Positions 28,446 through 36,995 of a DNA stretch of 64,000 nt are shown here, piece after piece. Location of the stretch: contig JASGHI010000003.1 of NCBI GenBank assembly GCA_049841155.1, positions 1,240,001 to 1,304,000 of the forward strand, written 5' to 3'. The position numbers and the translations under genes were made by a program. How positions within the stretch are numbered: position 1 is the stretch's first letter; each line of letters starts with the position of its first letter. The notes under the pieces are model-generated. The model was not told where the DNA came from. It ran no database searches and was given only the letters and a program-made list of their open reading frames with translations. The stretch is from ZC4RG30 sp049841155. Lineage in GTDB: Bacteria; Pseudomonadota; Gammaproteobacteria; Steroidobacterales; Steroidobacteraceae.

Positions 28446-29399
28446 CTACAAATCTCGAGCGACACGGAATCCAAAGGTATGGGAGCGCCAACTCTCCGAA
28501 TCTGATCCACGACTAAAGGGCTGGAACTGCACAATGGGGGATCGCCAGCTACCGCCGCGAACGCCGCGCCTTTCGCAACCAGCGACATTCCCAACGGCGC
28601 GGTAGTTGTCGGCGGGATTGCCACCCGCCGGAACCGCGGCTCCCGGCTGACAGTCTTCCACCCACTCCCATACATTTCCAAACATGTCGTACAAACCGAA
28701 CCTATTGGGCAGCAACGAAGCAACAGGCGCCAGATTTACAAAACCATCGCTGCATTCATAAAAGAAAGCACCTTCGTCGAAGTGTTCGGTCCCCGCCTCG
28801 AAAGCGGATTGATCTTCACCATTTACATACTTACAGCCGTCCATCAGGTCTCCCCAGACATAGTCCGTGGCCACCCCTCCTCGCGACGCGTATTCCCACT
28901 CAGCCTCTGTTGGCAGTCGATAACCCTTCCCTGTCTTTTTTGCCAGCCATGCCACATACGCGCTGGCGTCAACCCAGGAAATACATCGCACCGGGTGAGA
29001 TGGCAGCGGCTTCACGGTATCGGGAATATTTGAGTAGGTCCATTCGCTCACCGCCTGTTCATAAACCTGGCAAGGACCCGTCGGAGGCTGATAGCCCGTT
29101 TCACGAAGAAACGCCTGGAATTGCGCAAGTGTTACCTCAGTCATTCCCAAGGCGAATGACCCGACTGAAACATGGCGAACCGGCAATGCTCGACGCGGCG
29201 GCCGTCCCGGAGTCACATAAAGTAACTTCTCCGAACCCATCACAAAGTCTCCGTCGGGCACTTTCACCAGCGTTGGACACTCGGAGCAATCGCTGAATGT
29301 CTCTGGAGCACTGACAGATCTTGTTTCCGCGCCTGCACAAACCATCGACAGCAGCACCAATGTTCCAATGATTCCGCAATGGAAAATCTTCGCACTCAT
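28446..29399 (-). CDS. Exported SUMF1/FGE-fold protein lacking the catalytic cysteines
   Basis: I start at ATG 29399, with ACGGAG 5 bases upstream; the frame opens at 29441. A signal peptide (IIGTLVLLSMVCAGA) precedes a full formylglycine-generating-enzyme fold: VPDGDFVMGSE, MTEVTLAQFQAFL, HPVRCISWVDASAYVAWL, YRLPTEAEWEYASRGG, FGLYDMFGNVWEWVEDC and VRGGSW. In true FGE, two cysteines follow RGGSF; here the segment is RGGSWRSPIVQFQPFSRG with none. It is therefore not expected to modify sulfatases. Related SUMF1-fold proteins bind ligands or act in other oxidations. It is the last gene of the FecI-linked block. Confidence 0.88.
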   Translation of the reverse strand: MSAKIFHCGIIGTLVLLSMVCAGAETRSVSAPETFSDCSECPTLVKVPDGDFVMGSEKLLYVTPGRPPRRALPVRHVSVGSFALGMTEVTLAQFQAFLRETGYQPPTGPCQVYEQAVSEWTYSNIPDTVKPLPSHPVRCISWVDASAYVAWLAKKTGKGYRLPTEAEWEYASRGGVATDYVWGDLMDGCKYVNGEDQSAFEAGTEHFDEGAFFYECSDGFVNLAPVASLLPNRFGLYDMFGNVWEWVEDCQPGAAVPAGGNPADNYRAVGNVAGCERRGVRGGSWRSPIVQFQPFSRGSDSESWRSHTFGFRVARDL

Positions 29400-29489
29400 C
29401 ATCACTCCGTAGTCGAATGCATACATCGCATGACGCGTCACATAGCCGAATACACTCCAGCATGCGACTCAGACAGCAGCTCGAGACAT

Positions 29490-30443
29490 TCAATCGTCTG
29501 GCAGATCCCAACCCGGTGAAGGCTTCAGCGGCTCATAGCTCTGATATCCATCAGCGCCCGGCACGGTACCGCCTGCCAGCTCGCAGAAGTCCTCGGGGAG
29601 TTCCTCGCCGGCCGGCAGCCTGCGGAAACGTAGCTTAATCTCGACGGGCTTGGTTAACGCCTTCCTGTCCGTAATATGGATACGGACGTCCAGACGCTTG
29701 TCCTCAGTCAAGCTATACCGTGTCACGACGTGCGCGGCATCGGAGTGGAGCACATCCCCAAAAGGCACCTCTTTGCGAATGCCAACGGTATCTGTGACGA
29801 GAACGCCATCCTCCCAGTGACCGACTATGTGGCCGGCGATCGTGTGCTCTTCTGGCGATAGATCAGGATGCGATCTACCGTCGGTATATATCCGCGATAC
29901 AGTGCCCTCTGGGAAGTCAATCAAGACTCGGCCGGGGGTCTGGGTAACCTCAAACATTGCCCTACCCACCACTCCCTTGGGCGTCTCGACAATCCCGGGC
30001 CCATCGAGGTACTGGCCCACCACGCTGTCGGGCCAGCAATATGTCCCCACGCCCGCAATGGGCCTACCCGCGGCAGCCGCATTTACTCTGTTATTCCATG
30101 CGGCCATGTAGGGTGGCGTATAGGGAACGAAGGCTCGCTTGCCCTGCACCCCACCATCAGCCATCTTCAAACCCGACAACCTCAAACTATCGGCAATAGG
30201 CTTGCCATCAACCAGCCACTTTCTGTAATCAGGAAGATTCAAACTATCTGGGTCCACCTCCCACACACCGCCAATGTCGGGATTGACGGGGTCACCGTTG
30301 TATACAGATAGTGGGAGCCTGGTCGTTTCAGCCGCAATCACCGGAATCGTCAGTAAGCTCACGACGCACGACGCGGCCAACCGGACAGCCTTGCGGCAAG
30401 GCAGTTGGAGCGCCCGGACAAACCTGGAGTTCCGCAGCCTCAT
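29490..30443 (-). CDS. Exported protein of the unnamed G-H-W-E family (copy 1)
   Basis: Unknown function. The 317 residues begin with an export signal (LAASCVVSLLTIPVIAAE). The shared family core is here IAGHIVGHWEDGVLVTDTVGI, written in other copies as GHSIGHWEGDTLVVDT. Before it come DFPEGTVSRIYTDGRSHPD, and after it HVVTRYSLTEDKRLDVRIHITDRKAL, matching the layout of the four other members in this window (36167, 36996, 56352, 57146). The start overlaps the DUF6152 stop by 4 bases, so the two are coupled. A periplasmic location is likely. Confidence 0.8.
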   Translation of the reverse strand: MRLRNSRFVRALQLPCRKAVRLAASCVVSLLTIPVIAAETTRLPLSVYNGDPVNPDIGGVWEVDPDSLNLPDYRKWLVDGKPIADSLRLSGLKMADGGVQGKRAFVPYTPPYMAAWNNRVNAAAAGRPIAGVGTYCWPDSVVGQYLDGPGIVETPKGVVGRAMFEVTQTPGRVLIDFPEGTVSRIYTDGRSHPDLSPEEHTIAGHIVGHWEDGVLVTDTVGIRKEVPFGDVLHSDAAHVVTRYSLTEDKRLDVRIHITDRKALTKPVEIKLRFRRLPAGEELPEDFCELAGGTVPGADGYQSYEPLKPSPGWDLPDD

Positions 30444-30853
30444 TTTCCTGCACCCTCTTGCTTCTGGTTTTTTCTCTGCGCCTCTATTGGCACTCCGTCT
30501 TTTATGGCTTTGACAAGAGCGCCCACAAACTGCCCTGACCTCAAAGGATGAATAGAAACGGTCACCACGTCACCGGCGACCACCGTGTCCTTTTCCCATC
30601 CTAGAGATCGCATGCCCGCAGGGCTGTGCCCCTCGATATTCAGCACCTTATCGGCGCTCCCATCCGGGCTTGGCACAGCCAGCTCTATCCATACGTGCGG
30701 GTTTGCCCAACGGACGCTCGAGACGGTTCCCGTGTACTCGACGGTCTTCTCCGCGTCATACATGGCGTACGAGTGGTGAGCATAACCAGCAGAAGCAGCG
30801 CACATGGCAATTAGAAGTGCTCCAGACGTCCTGCCGATACTTTTCCTAAACAT
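30440..30853 (-). CDS. DUF6152 family exported protein (copy 1)
   Basis: I start at ATG 30853 (MFRKSIGRT), with GGGGCGG upstream; the frame opens at 30934. The 137 residues have a signal peptide ending at GYA, then the family hallmark HHSYAMYDAEKTVEYTG and the RWANPHVWIELAV segment, then GDVVTVSIHPLRSG. DUF6152 has no known function; the histidine-rich mature N-terminus suggests metal binding, which is inference. It follows the TonB receptor by 95 bases on the same strand and overlaps the next gene. Confidence 0.88.
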   Translation of the reverse strand: MFRKSIGRTSGALLIAMCAASAGYAHHSYAMYDAEKTVEYTGTVSSVRWANPHVWIELAVPSPDGSADKVLNIEGHSPAGMRSLGWEKDTVVAGDVVTVSIHPLRSGQFVGALVKAIKDGVPIEAQRKNQKQEGAGK

Positions 30854-30948
30854 ACAACCGCCCCAGAAATTTTCTATGTGAAACCCAGGTCGCTTGGTAC
30901 ATGGAACCATCGCGCCTAAAGCGCCCCAATCCAACGCAGCCCACCTCT

Positions 30949-33615
30949 TCAGAATTCACGTTTGAACTGAACACCCATATGCAGCGGGCGGGAGACGACT
31001 ACCTTCGCGTTTTCTACTGTCTGGCCATTGATCACCGTACTCCAGTTGGCGGCCACGGCGAGGTCCCCCAGATTTGCGCGCTCGTTGGTTACGTTGTCCA
31101 CAAACAGGGAGACTTCACTCGATCCCCAACGCGTACCGACACGAACGTTGCCCATTGCATACGCGCCACGTATCTGAGGAGAGGCCGTATTACTGTTGGC
31201 CGAGAGACTATCTCCCACATACGACCAGTCACTCGACACGAACGCCTCGCGACCAGCACCTATCGCCCGGGTATAGTGGAATCCCGCGCTCGCCGTCAGC
31301 CGAGGCGAGTTGTATACACGCGACCCCACTGCCTGCGCGGTACGCCCATCGTTGTTGTCCGTAATCACGGCATCTGCATAGCCGACGCCCGCGCGAATTC
31401 CCAAGCCGCGTGCCGGCGAGCCATTGACCTCCATCTCTGCTCCCCGAATACGAGCAGCACCAGCGTTGCCAGTGAAGCTCGCCGCACAGCTCGCCAACCT
31501 GACCGACTGCTGTATGCCCTTCCAGTCAGTCTGGAATACCGCCAGCGTCGTGAACATGCGCTTGTCCATCGACGCCACCTTCACGCCCGACTCGTAGGAC
31601 CAAACCGAATCAGACCCGTATCCCTTTTCAACCTCCTCACGCGTCAACCCCAATTGAGCCAACTCTGCCGCGCAGCCGGGAATCAATAGACGTCCCGGGC
31701 CACCCACGCGAAAGCCTTTCGCGGCCGTTCCGTACACGGTTACATCATTGGTTGGCTCGACACTGACGCTGAACTTCGGACTGATCCCTGTCTCACTGGC
31801 GCGGCGCGTAGTGGTAACGAAGTTCATCCGATTGACAACTGCACCTTCGTCAACCTGAAGAGTTCGGAGATCCAGTTCAAATCGACGTACACCGGCGGTC
31901 AGTTTCACGACATCCTTGATGTTGTAGTACAACTCTCCAAATACCGCAGATTCCCTGGTTTTGTCGGTGTACGTAGCCGTGTAGTAAAGATCGCTTATGC
32001 CTCCCAGGGCACGCAGTCCCGGAACAACGCGGGGGTTGTAAACAGAATCTGTCTTGCGCGACGAATAGAAGGCCCCGAAAGCTGCACTGAGGTTGTGCCA
32101 CGGATCTGTGGATACACGCAGTTCCTGCTGAAAAGTATCCGATCTGTAGGTATTTCCATCTAAGACCGGTTGAGAGTAGTTCGGCGAGTTATACGGAGGC
32201 CTGGCTACAATCTGGGCTACTGGCTCGCTCATATCCCACGAGTCTTGTGAGCGACGACGGAAGTAACTCGTGGATGAAACTACTTCATACCACGGGCCGT
32301 GATAGGCCAACTTGAGCGACGGCAGCAGCCAGTGCGCATCCTGGGTATCTTGTAAGTTGAATATTCGATCGTAGGTCAACGACTCGGGGTCAAAATTCTT
32401 GCGCCCGCGGAATACCGCCGGGTATCCGTAGAGATCGCTCCACTGCCCCATCAGTCGCGCGGTTACATAGAAATTGTCAACCGGCTGCAGCAACGCCGTT
32501 ACAGAGCCGCCATACTGCGCAAGACGCCCTTGCCCATCGACCGAGACGCGCTCAGAGTTCGGATCGTCCCTATACAAACGATATGTGCGTGTGACAAATC
32601 CGGATTCGCGGTTGACAAACGCCATCGAACGAACAGCCATCCTGTCCGGAATGATGACCACATTTCCCTTGGCATTTACGCTGAAATCAGCGCCTGACCC
32701 GCCCTTGGTAAAACCGCCTTCACCCCCCACCCCGAGCGAATTCTCGTGCAGATTCGGCTGTTTGGTCAGTATCCGAAGCGTTCCACCAATGGAGCCAGCT
32801 CCAAATAAAGTGCCCTGAGGCCCTTTAAGTACTTCAATGCGCTCCACGTCGACGATCCTTGGATCGTGAGTCTGGTCCACCTGAGTATCGTCGACATAAA
32901 CATTGGTCGTATTCCGACCAGATACGCCACGCAGAAGAATCGCCCGCGAATTGGACATGGCGTTTCCCGTGCCGGCTCCAAATGAGAACGCCAAGTTGGG
33001 CACCATAGCGGCATAGTCCTGAAAGGACTGGACGTTGTAGTTCTCTATGGTCTCGCTGGAGATCACGTTCACCGTCTGGGGAACGCTAAGCAGCGTCTCC
33101 TCCCTCTTTCTGGCGGTTACGACGAGCTCTGCAATCTGTTCCAGCTGCTGGCCGATACTCTCGTTTCCTCGCTCCGTAACCGGCGCAGGCAGCGGGGCGG
33201 CGCCTGAGAACGTGCTCTCCGGTTGAGCCCATCTAGTACGCTCTATGGAGACATCGCGGGCGGGATGGTTCGATGCGCCGTCACCCGGCGTTCGTATCAG
33301 CAGGAGACCATCTTCGGTAACCTCATACCTCAGATCCGTTCCAGAAAGCAGCCCCCTCAGCCCCTCTTCAGCCGTGAACTTTCCTTTTAGCGCCGGACTT
33401 TGCTTTCCTTTGACCAATCCTGCCTCGTAGAAAAGTTTGTGATGCGAGGCCAGCGCGAGGGCTTGCAGAGCTCCATCGAGAGATTGGGCTGGAATATCAA
33501 GCTGGTACGTAACACTGCGCGCATCCGCCGCGACTGCAAACGTCGTTGAAATCAGAAGACAGGCGCTGGCCCTATTTAGGGCGCGCAGAAAGCCGCTGCT
33601 GCGAAATGCATGCAT
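30949..33615 (-). CDS. TonB-dependent receptor with N-terminal signalling (STN) domain
   Basis: Outer-membrane transducer that imports a ligand and signals through FecR to FecI. I start at ATG 33615 (MHAFRSSGF); the frame opens at 33744. About 888 residues: a signal peptide, an STN domain (QLDIPAQSLDGALQALA to EVTEDGLLLIR, about residues 35-105), a linker, a plug with ELVVTARKREETLLSVPQ and RIEVLKGPQGTLFGAGSIGG, and a barrel ending in MGVQFKREF, with the final aromatic. This plug type (ARKREE, KGPQGTLFG) belongs to the large receptor group of sphingomonad/Steroidobacter-like bacteria, which often take up non-siderophore substrates. The ligand is unknown. Confidence 0.92.
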   Translation of the reverse strand: MHAFRSSGFLRALNRASACLLISTTFAVAADARSVTYQLDIPAQSLDGALQALALASHHKLFYEAGLVKGKQSPALKGKFTAEEGLRGLLSGTDLRYEVTEDGLLLIRTPGDGASNHPARDVSIERTRWAQPESTFSGAAPLPAPVTERGNESIGQQLEQIAELVVTARKREETLLSVPQTVNVISSETIENYNVQSFQDYAAMVPNLAFSFGAGTGNAMSNSRAILLRGVSGRNTTNVYVDDTQVDQTHDPRIVDVERIEVLKGPQGTLFGAGSIGGTLRILTKQPNLHENSLGVGGEGGFTKGGSGADFSVNAKGNVVIIPDRMAVRSMAFVNRESGFVTRTYRLYRDDPNSERVSVDGQGRLAQYGGSVTALLQPVDNFYVTARLMGQWSDLYGYPAVFRGRKNFDPESLTYDRIFNLQDTQDAHWLLPSLKLAYHGPWYEVVSSTSYFRRRSQDSWDMSEPVAQIVARPPYNSPNYSQPVLDGNTYRSDTFQQELRVSTDPWHNLSAAFGAFYSSRKTDSVYNPRVVPGLRALGGISDLYYTATYTDKTRESAVFGELYYNIKDVVKLTAGVRRFELDLRTLQVDEGAVVNRMNFVTTTRRASETGISPKFSVSVEPTNDVTVYGTAAKGFRVGGPGRLLIPGCAAELAQLGLTREEVEKGYGSDSVWSYESGVKVASMDKRMFTTLAVFQTDWKGIQQSVRLASCAASFTGNAGAARIRGAEMEVNGSPARGLGIRAGVGYADAVITDNNDGRTAQAVGSRVYNSPRLTASAGFHYTRAIGAGREAFVSSDWSYVGDSLSANSNTASPQIRGAYAMGNVRVGTRWGSSEVSLFVDNVTNERANLGDLAVAANWSTVINGQTVENAKVVVSRPLHMGVQFKREF

Positions 33616-33788
33616 GAGTCGTATCCCCCCTCTTTGTAGGTGCGGACTCATCATCCGCATGCATATCAACACGCACGAAGAAGTCGAGTTTGCACCCCAA
33701 GAGTCTATTTTTTTGAAATCGGGGGAAGCGGCGAATGCAAGCAAACCGCCGCCAGAGCCAAGGAGGCCAGCAAGACAGCAGAAACAGT

Positions 33789-34907
33789 TCAGTTCGAGCG
33801 CAGAAGAATAACGTCCTTATCGACGTATTCGATCATCACAGGGTAATAGTGCTGCACCGCGCTGACGAAGCCCTGGGCATCACCCGCCTCAAACACTCCA
33901 CTGATCTCGCGCGCTGTCAGTGCCTCGTCATCAACCCGGATCTGCACACGGGAATAGCGATTGAATCGGCGTACTGCCTCACCCAGACGGGTATTTTTCA
34001 AAATTACCTTGCCATCCCGCCATGCCGTAGCCGACTCGATATCTGCCGGAGCAACCAGCAACCCACCATCTCGCGCGACACTGAGCTCCTCGCCCGCACC
34101 GAGTTCGATGGCCGAGCTCGATCCAGCTGCCTGCGCCGATTTCACAGCATGCGATCCGGCCGAATCCTTCGACGTGAGCTTGTCTGCGCCTCCCCCAGAC
34201 GGAGTGACGCCGCCATCAGCAACCTGTTCCGACGATGGGGAATAGACCGCAACACGCCCCTCCACCATCGCAACGCGCATGGCTTTCTCGATGTACTCCA
34301 CAGTAAATACCGTTCCCAAGGCCACGATCAGTCGATCGCCGACCTGCACCTTGAACGGCCTGGTAGGGTCCTTGGCCACATAGAATTGCGCCTCGCCCTC
34401 CTGCATCTGGACAACGCGCGCATCCCGCGTATAGCGAACTCTCATCCGGGTCTTTGCATTGAGAACGACACGGGAGTGGTCTTCCAGATCAATCATCCTC
34501 TGCTCACCGATGCCTGTCTGGTAGAGCTCCGCCCGATAGCCGTAGGGTGAGACCTGCCATGCCATCGCGAGCAATATGACAATCCCCGCCGCCACTGCCA
34601 CGAGGCGCCACCTGGAACCTACCGAGCGATTCCCCACCCAGCGCCGCACACTGGAGCGCCGCGCATAGGCCAGCGATTTTTCACGGCGCGATACCACTTC
34701 AGGCGCCTCGGCAAAGGCTCCCAGGATGTCCCAAGATTCCTCCGCGCGCTGGTATGCATTGGCGTACGCCTGATCGCGCGTAAGCCGCGTCTCCAGTCCA
34801 ATCTGGTCCGACTCCGTCCACTCGCCTTGCAGCCGCCGCAGGAAGTCACTCGAAGCCTCTTCTTCAACCGTCAGCGACTCATCGACTTTGTCGACACCAA
34901 GACTCAT
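33789..34907 (-). CDS. FecR-family anti-sigma/signal relay protein
   Basis: Inner-membrane sensor that relays ligand binding by the receptor to the sigma factor. The 372 residues have an N-terminal cytoplasmic region with DFLRRLQGEWTESDQ, one membrane helix (VAVAAGIVILLAMAWQVSP, around residue 110), and the periplasmic FecR domain (LYQTGIGEQRMIDLEDHSRVVLNAKTRM to GTVFTVEY). A low-complexity insert, and a C-terminal ALTAREISGVFEAGDAQGFVSAV segment that binds the STN domain, complete it. Its start overlaps the fecI stop by 4 bases. The receptor starts 173 bases after it. Confidence 0.9.
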   Translation of the reverse strand: MSLGVDKVDESLTVEEEASSDFLRRLQGEWTESDQIGLETRLTRDQAYANAYQRAEESWDILGAFAEAPEVVSRREKSLAYARRSSVRRWVGNRSVGSRWRLVAVAAGIVILLAMAWQVSPYGYRAELYQTGIGEQRMIDLEDHSRVVLNAKTRMRVRYTRDARVVQMQEGEAQFYVAKDPTRPFKVQVGDRLIVALGTVFTVEYIEKAMRVAMVEGRVAVYSPSSEQVADGGVTPSGGGADKLTSKDSAGSHAVKSAQAAGSSSAIELGAGEELSVARDGGLLVAPADIESATAWRDGKVILKNTRLGEAVRRFNRYSRVQIRVDDEALTAREISGVFEAGDAQGFVSAVQHYYPVMIEYVDKDVILLRSN

Positions 34908-35440
34908 GTGGACTCTTCCCCTCTGCGCAGCTCAGCCAGCCTCGCAAGTCCTTTCGCCAGATGTTTGTTCACGGCACTCGGCGAAATCCCCAGCATTTCG
35001 GCAACCGTCGCTGCCTTCATCTGCTCGAACTTGATCAGCAGAAGCACGGATTGAGTACGCTCACTCATCGCATCCAGAGCCTGAAGCACCCTATCGAACT
35101 CTTCCCGAACTATCACTACGCGTTCGATCGGGTTTTCCACGCCCTGAGGTTCTAGTACACCCTCCTCCCAGGATACGGTCTTCCCCTGCGTGAGTTGCCG
35201 CCGCAGGCGATCGCGCCAGCGGTTGACCGCAATGCGGAAGATGTAACCCTTGGCTTCGTTAACCGATTTCCAGTGGGTATGAGCCAGTGCCCGCACAAGC
35301 ACATCCTGCGTGAGATCTTCCGCCTCGGCGGGACTGCCCGTCTTGCGTCGGAAGTATTTCACCAAGGCGGGACGCATCTGGGCAACGAGATCGCGGTTCT
35401 CGATCGTTGAGTCATCCGAAAACATGGCATTGACATCCAT
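34904..35440 (-). CDS. FecI-like ECF sigma factor
   Basis: Iron-starvation-type ECF sigma factor, expected to transcribe the receptor gene downstream. The 178 residues include region 2 (LVKYFRRKTGSPAEAEDLTQDVLVRAL and AKGYIFRIAVNRWRDRLRR) and region 4 (MSERTQSVLLLIKFEQMKAATVAEMLGISPSAVNKHLAKGLA, broken here only for length). ATG 35440 is used; ATG 35425 is the alternative. It forms a standard sigma-FecR-receptor unit with the next two genes. Confidence 0.92.
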   Translation of the reverse strand: MDVNAMFSDDSTIENRDLVAQMRPALVKYFRRKTGSPAEAEDLTQDVLVRALAHTHWKSVNEAKGYIFRIAVNRWRDRLRRQLTQGKTVSWEEGVLEPQGVENPIERVVIVREEFDRVLQALDAMSERTQSVLLLIKFEQMKAATVAEMLGISPSAVNKHLAKGLARLAELRRGEEST

Positions 35441-35514
35441 CGCGGATATAGGGTGTACCGACCCAAGGCGACGTTCAAGCGGATTGTCATCATCAATACA
35501 AAACTTTCAGTGCA

Positions 35515-35554
35515 AATTTCCCCGCATCGTGCGTCTTAGGTTTTTGGGGAAATT
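35515..35554. other. Inverted repeat upstream of fecI
   Basis: AATTTCCCC (35515-35523) and GGGGAAATT (35546-35554) are perfect 9-base arms about 75-115 bases before the fecI start, with a 22-base loop. It could be an operator, or a terminator for the decayed region behind it. Bases 35555-35690 show nothing I can name. Confidence 0.4.
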
Positions 35555-35689
35555 CAATATAGCGCCTCCCTCCCCGCACCAACTGGGAAGGGAGCAAGCA
35601 AGACCAGGCTCCAGAAGTTGGAATCGCCGGTCCTCGCGCTCCTGCCTGAGGCAATTGTGTGCGCCGACTGGCTTCGCGATGAATGAGGG

Positions 35690-35985
35690 CCCGTCCCCAC
35701 TCAGCAGCTCGCAGAAGATGATTCTCAGGGAATGCACATCGGTCACGGTGGTCAGTGCCTCGTCACGCCGCTGCTCGGGCGATGCGTACTCCAGCGTCAC
35801 TAAGCGGCATAGATCAGGAATTGCCACCGATCCTCCAGTACCAATCCCTGCCGGTCGAAAAAGCACGGGGAGGACTCATGCACCGCGACGGTGATATCAA
35901 GTTGGGGGCGACGGGGGCATTGCGCCGCAGGTGGCGCGGAACAGCGCACTCACAGCGTCCGCCGTCGAGCGGCCGGCGTCTCCCT
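35690..35985 (-). pseudogene. Decayed ECF sigma/kinase fusion remnant
   Basis: On the minus strand, bases from about 35985 to 35806 match the sigma gene at 18730-18490 (segments for the SSTTDAVNELFRA-like start, HESYLRF-like and LIYAA-like parts). Without a gap they then continue into bases 35806-35690, which match the kinase gene at 17450-17330 (EYASPEQ, ALTTVTDV, CELLSG still readable). About 1.05 kb of sigma C-terminus and kinase N-terminus is missing between them, and a further 30 or so bases are lost inside the sigma part. Neither reading frame could give a working protein. This is a broken second copy of the pair at 15.2-18.7 kb. Confidence 0.85.
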
Positions 35986-36166
35986 CGCAGGCAATCATGT
36001 GGTCTATTGACAACAGCCGATGGCGAAGCCCATATTCGAGGCGCTGCAGCGTATATACCTGCGTATATCCCAAGAAACAAAATGAAGGGGGATCGGTGAG
36101 CTGGCGGAATGGATATGACGTGCCACGGGTGATGGCGCTCTTTTTGCACTGCATACGAGGATAAAC

Positions 36167-36952
36167 ATGCTCATCTCCGGCAAGTTGAAAGCAGCTTTGA
36201 TTCTGAGTGTCGGTCTGGCCGGTCTCTCCCAGGTGGCGCCGGCCGCGACGCCCGTCCATCCGGATTTCAGCGGCAGCTACGTCGGCCTGGGGGGCCCGGG
36301 AGGAGACTCACAGCCGTCGGACCAGACGGGGTTTGTCAACACCCCGAAGCTGGGCGAGCTGTTCACCGCTGCGCTGCAGCCGTGGGCAAAAGTCCGGGCG
36401 GACTCCACCAACACGCAGATAGAAGACATGGCGGCCATCTGCAGTTTCAATGGCCCATTCCGGCACACGAACTCCTCGCCCTTCATGTGGATTCAGAAGG
36501 ACGACCAGGCGTACTTCATTCCGAATTCGCTGACGGTCGTGGGCGTGATCCGCATATTCATGACGGACAAGCACCCCAAGGACATTGCCCCTTCATGGGA
36601 AGGCCACTCGATCGGCCACTGGGAAGGCGACACGCTGGTGGTCGATACCATTGGTTTCAATGACCAGTCCTGGCTCGGGTCGGAGAACCAGCCTCACACC
36701 GAGGCCCTGCATCTGGTGCGGCGCATTCGCATGGTCGGAGATGGCAGGATCATGGAAATCAAGACCGTGGCCGAAGACCGCAGGGCGCTGAAGCACCCTG
36801 TGGAGTTCGTACGCTACTACCGCAAGACCGATGCTGATTTTGCCGAATACGTATGCAATGAAGAGCCCGGGCAGATGCGGGAGTGGTACGACGTACGCCA
36901 GGAGGCCGTGAAGTGGGAGAAAACGCATCCTCCCAAGTATGAGGATCAGTAG
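36167..36952 (+). CDS. Exported protein of the unnamed G-H-W-E family (copy 2)
   Basis: Unknown function. The 261 residues begin with a signal peptide (LILSVGLAGLSQVAPAA), then HPDFSGSYVGLGG, an aromatic middle segment FMWIQKDDQAYFI, and the clearest form of the family core: PSWEGHSIGHWEGDTLVVD. After it come TIGFNDQSWLG, QPHTEALHLVRRIRM and IKTVAEDRRALKHPVEFVRYYRK, shared with the other copies. GAGGA precedes ATG 36167. It begins a four-gene plus-strand run with a second copy, DUF6152 and SRPBCC. An upstream direct repeat of GCGTATAT (36049 region) may belong to its promoter. Confidence 0.82.
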   Translation: MLISGKLKAALILSVGLAGLSQVAPAATPVHPDFSGSYVGLGGPGGDSQPSDQTGFVNTPKLGELFTAALQPWAKVRADSTNTQIEDMAAICSFNGPFRHTNSSPFMWIQKDDQAYFIPNSLTVVGVIRIFMTDKHPKDIAPSWEGHSIGHWEGDTLVVDTIGFNDQSWLGSENQPHTEALHLVRRIRMVGDGRIMEIKTVAEDRRALKHPVEFVRYYRKTDADFAEYVCNEEPGQMREWYDVRQEAVKWEKTHPPKYEDQ

Positions 36953-36995
36953 TCATCCGCCCACAGTGCTTGCGAAGTCTTCTCGGGAGTTTCTT

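Larger units (their letters stand above)
28440..35450. other. Lower-GC block, candidate genomic island
   Basis: From the end of the siderophore receptor to just after fecI, the base composition is visibly lower in GC than the flanks (by eye near 50-55% against about 65%). All six genes lie on the minus strand and could form one regulated unit. The right edge abuts a decayed sigma/kinase remnant. No integrase, tRNA or direct repeats were found, so transfer is inferred from composition only. Confidence 0.55.

Noticed and set aside
28446..29399. True formylglycine-generating enzyme
   Set aside because: The two catalytic cysteines are missing and no sulfatase is nearby.
35507..35866. Apparent 119-codon kinase-like gene
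   Set aside because: Only a short kinase segment is present, joined to a deleted sigma part; treated as a pseudogene.
36049..36079. Direct repeat of GCGTATAT as an attachment site of the low-GC block
   Set aside because: The two copies are only 12 bases apart and no matching copy was seen at the other edge.
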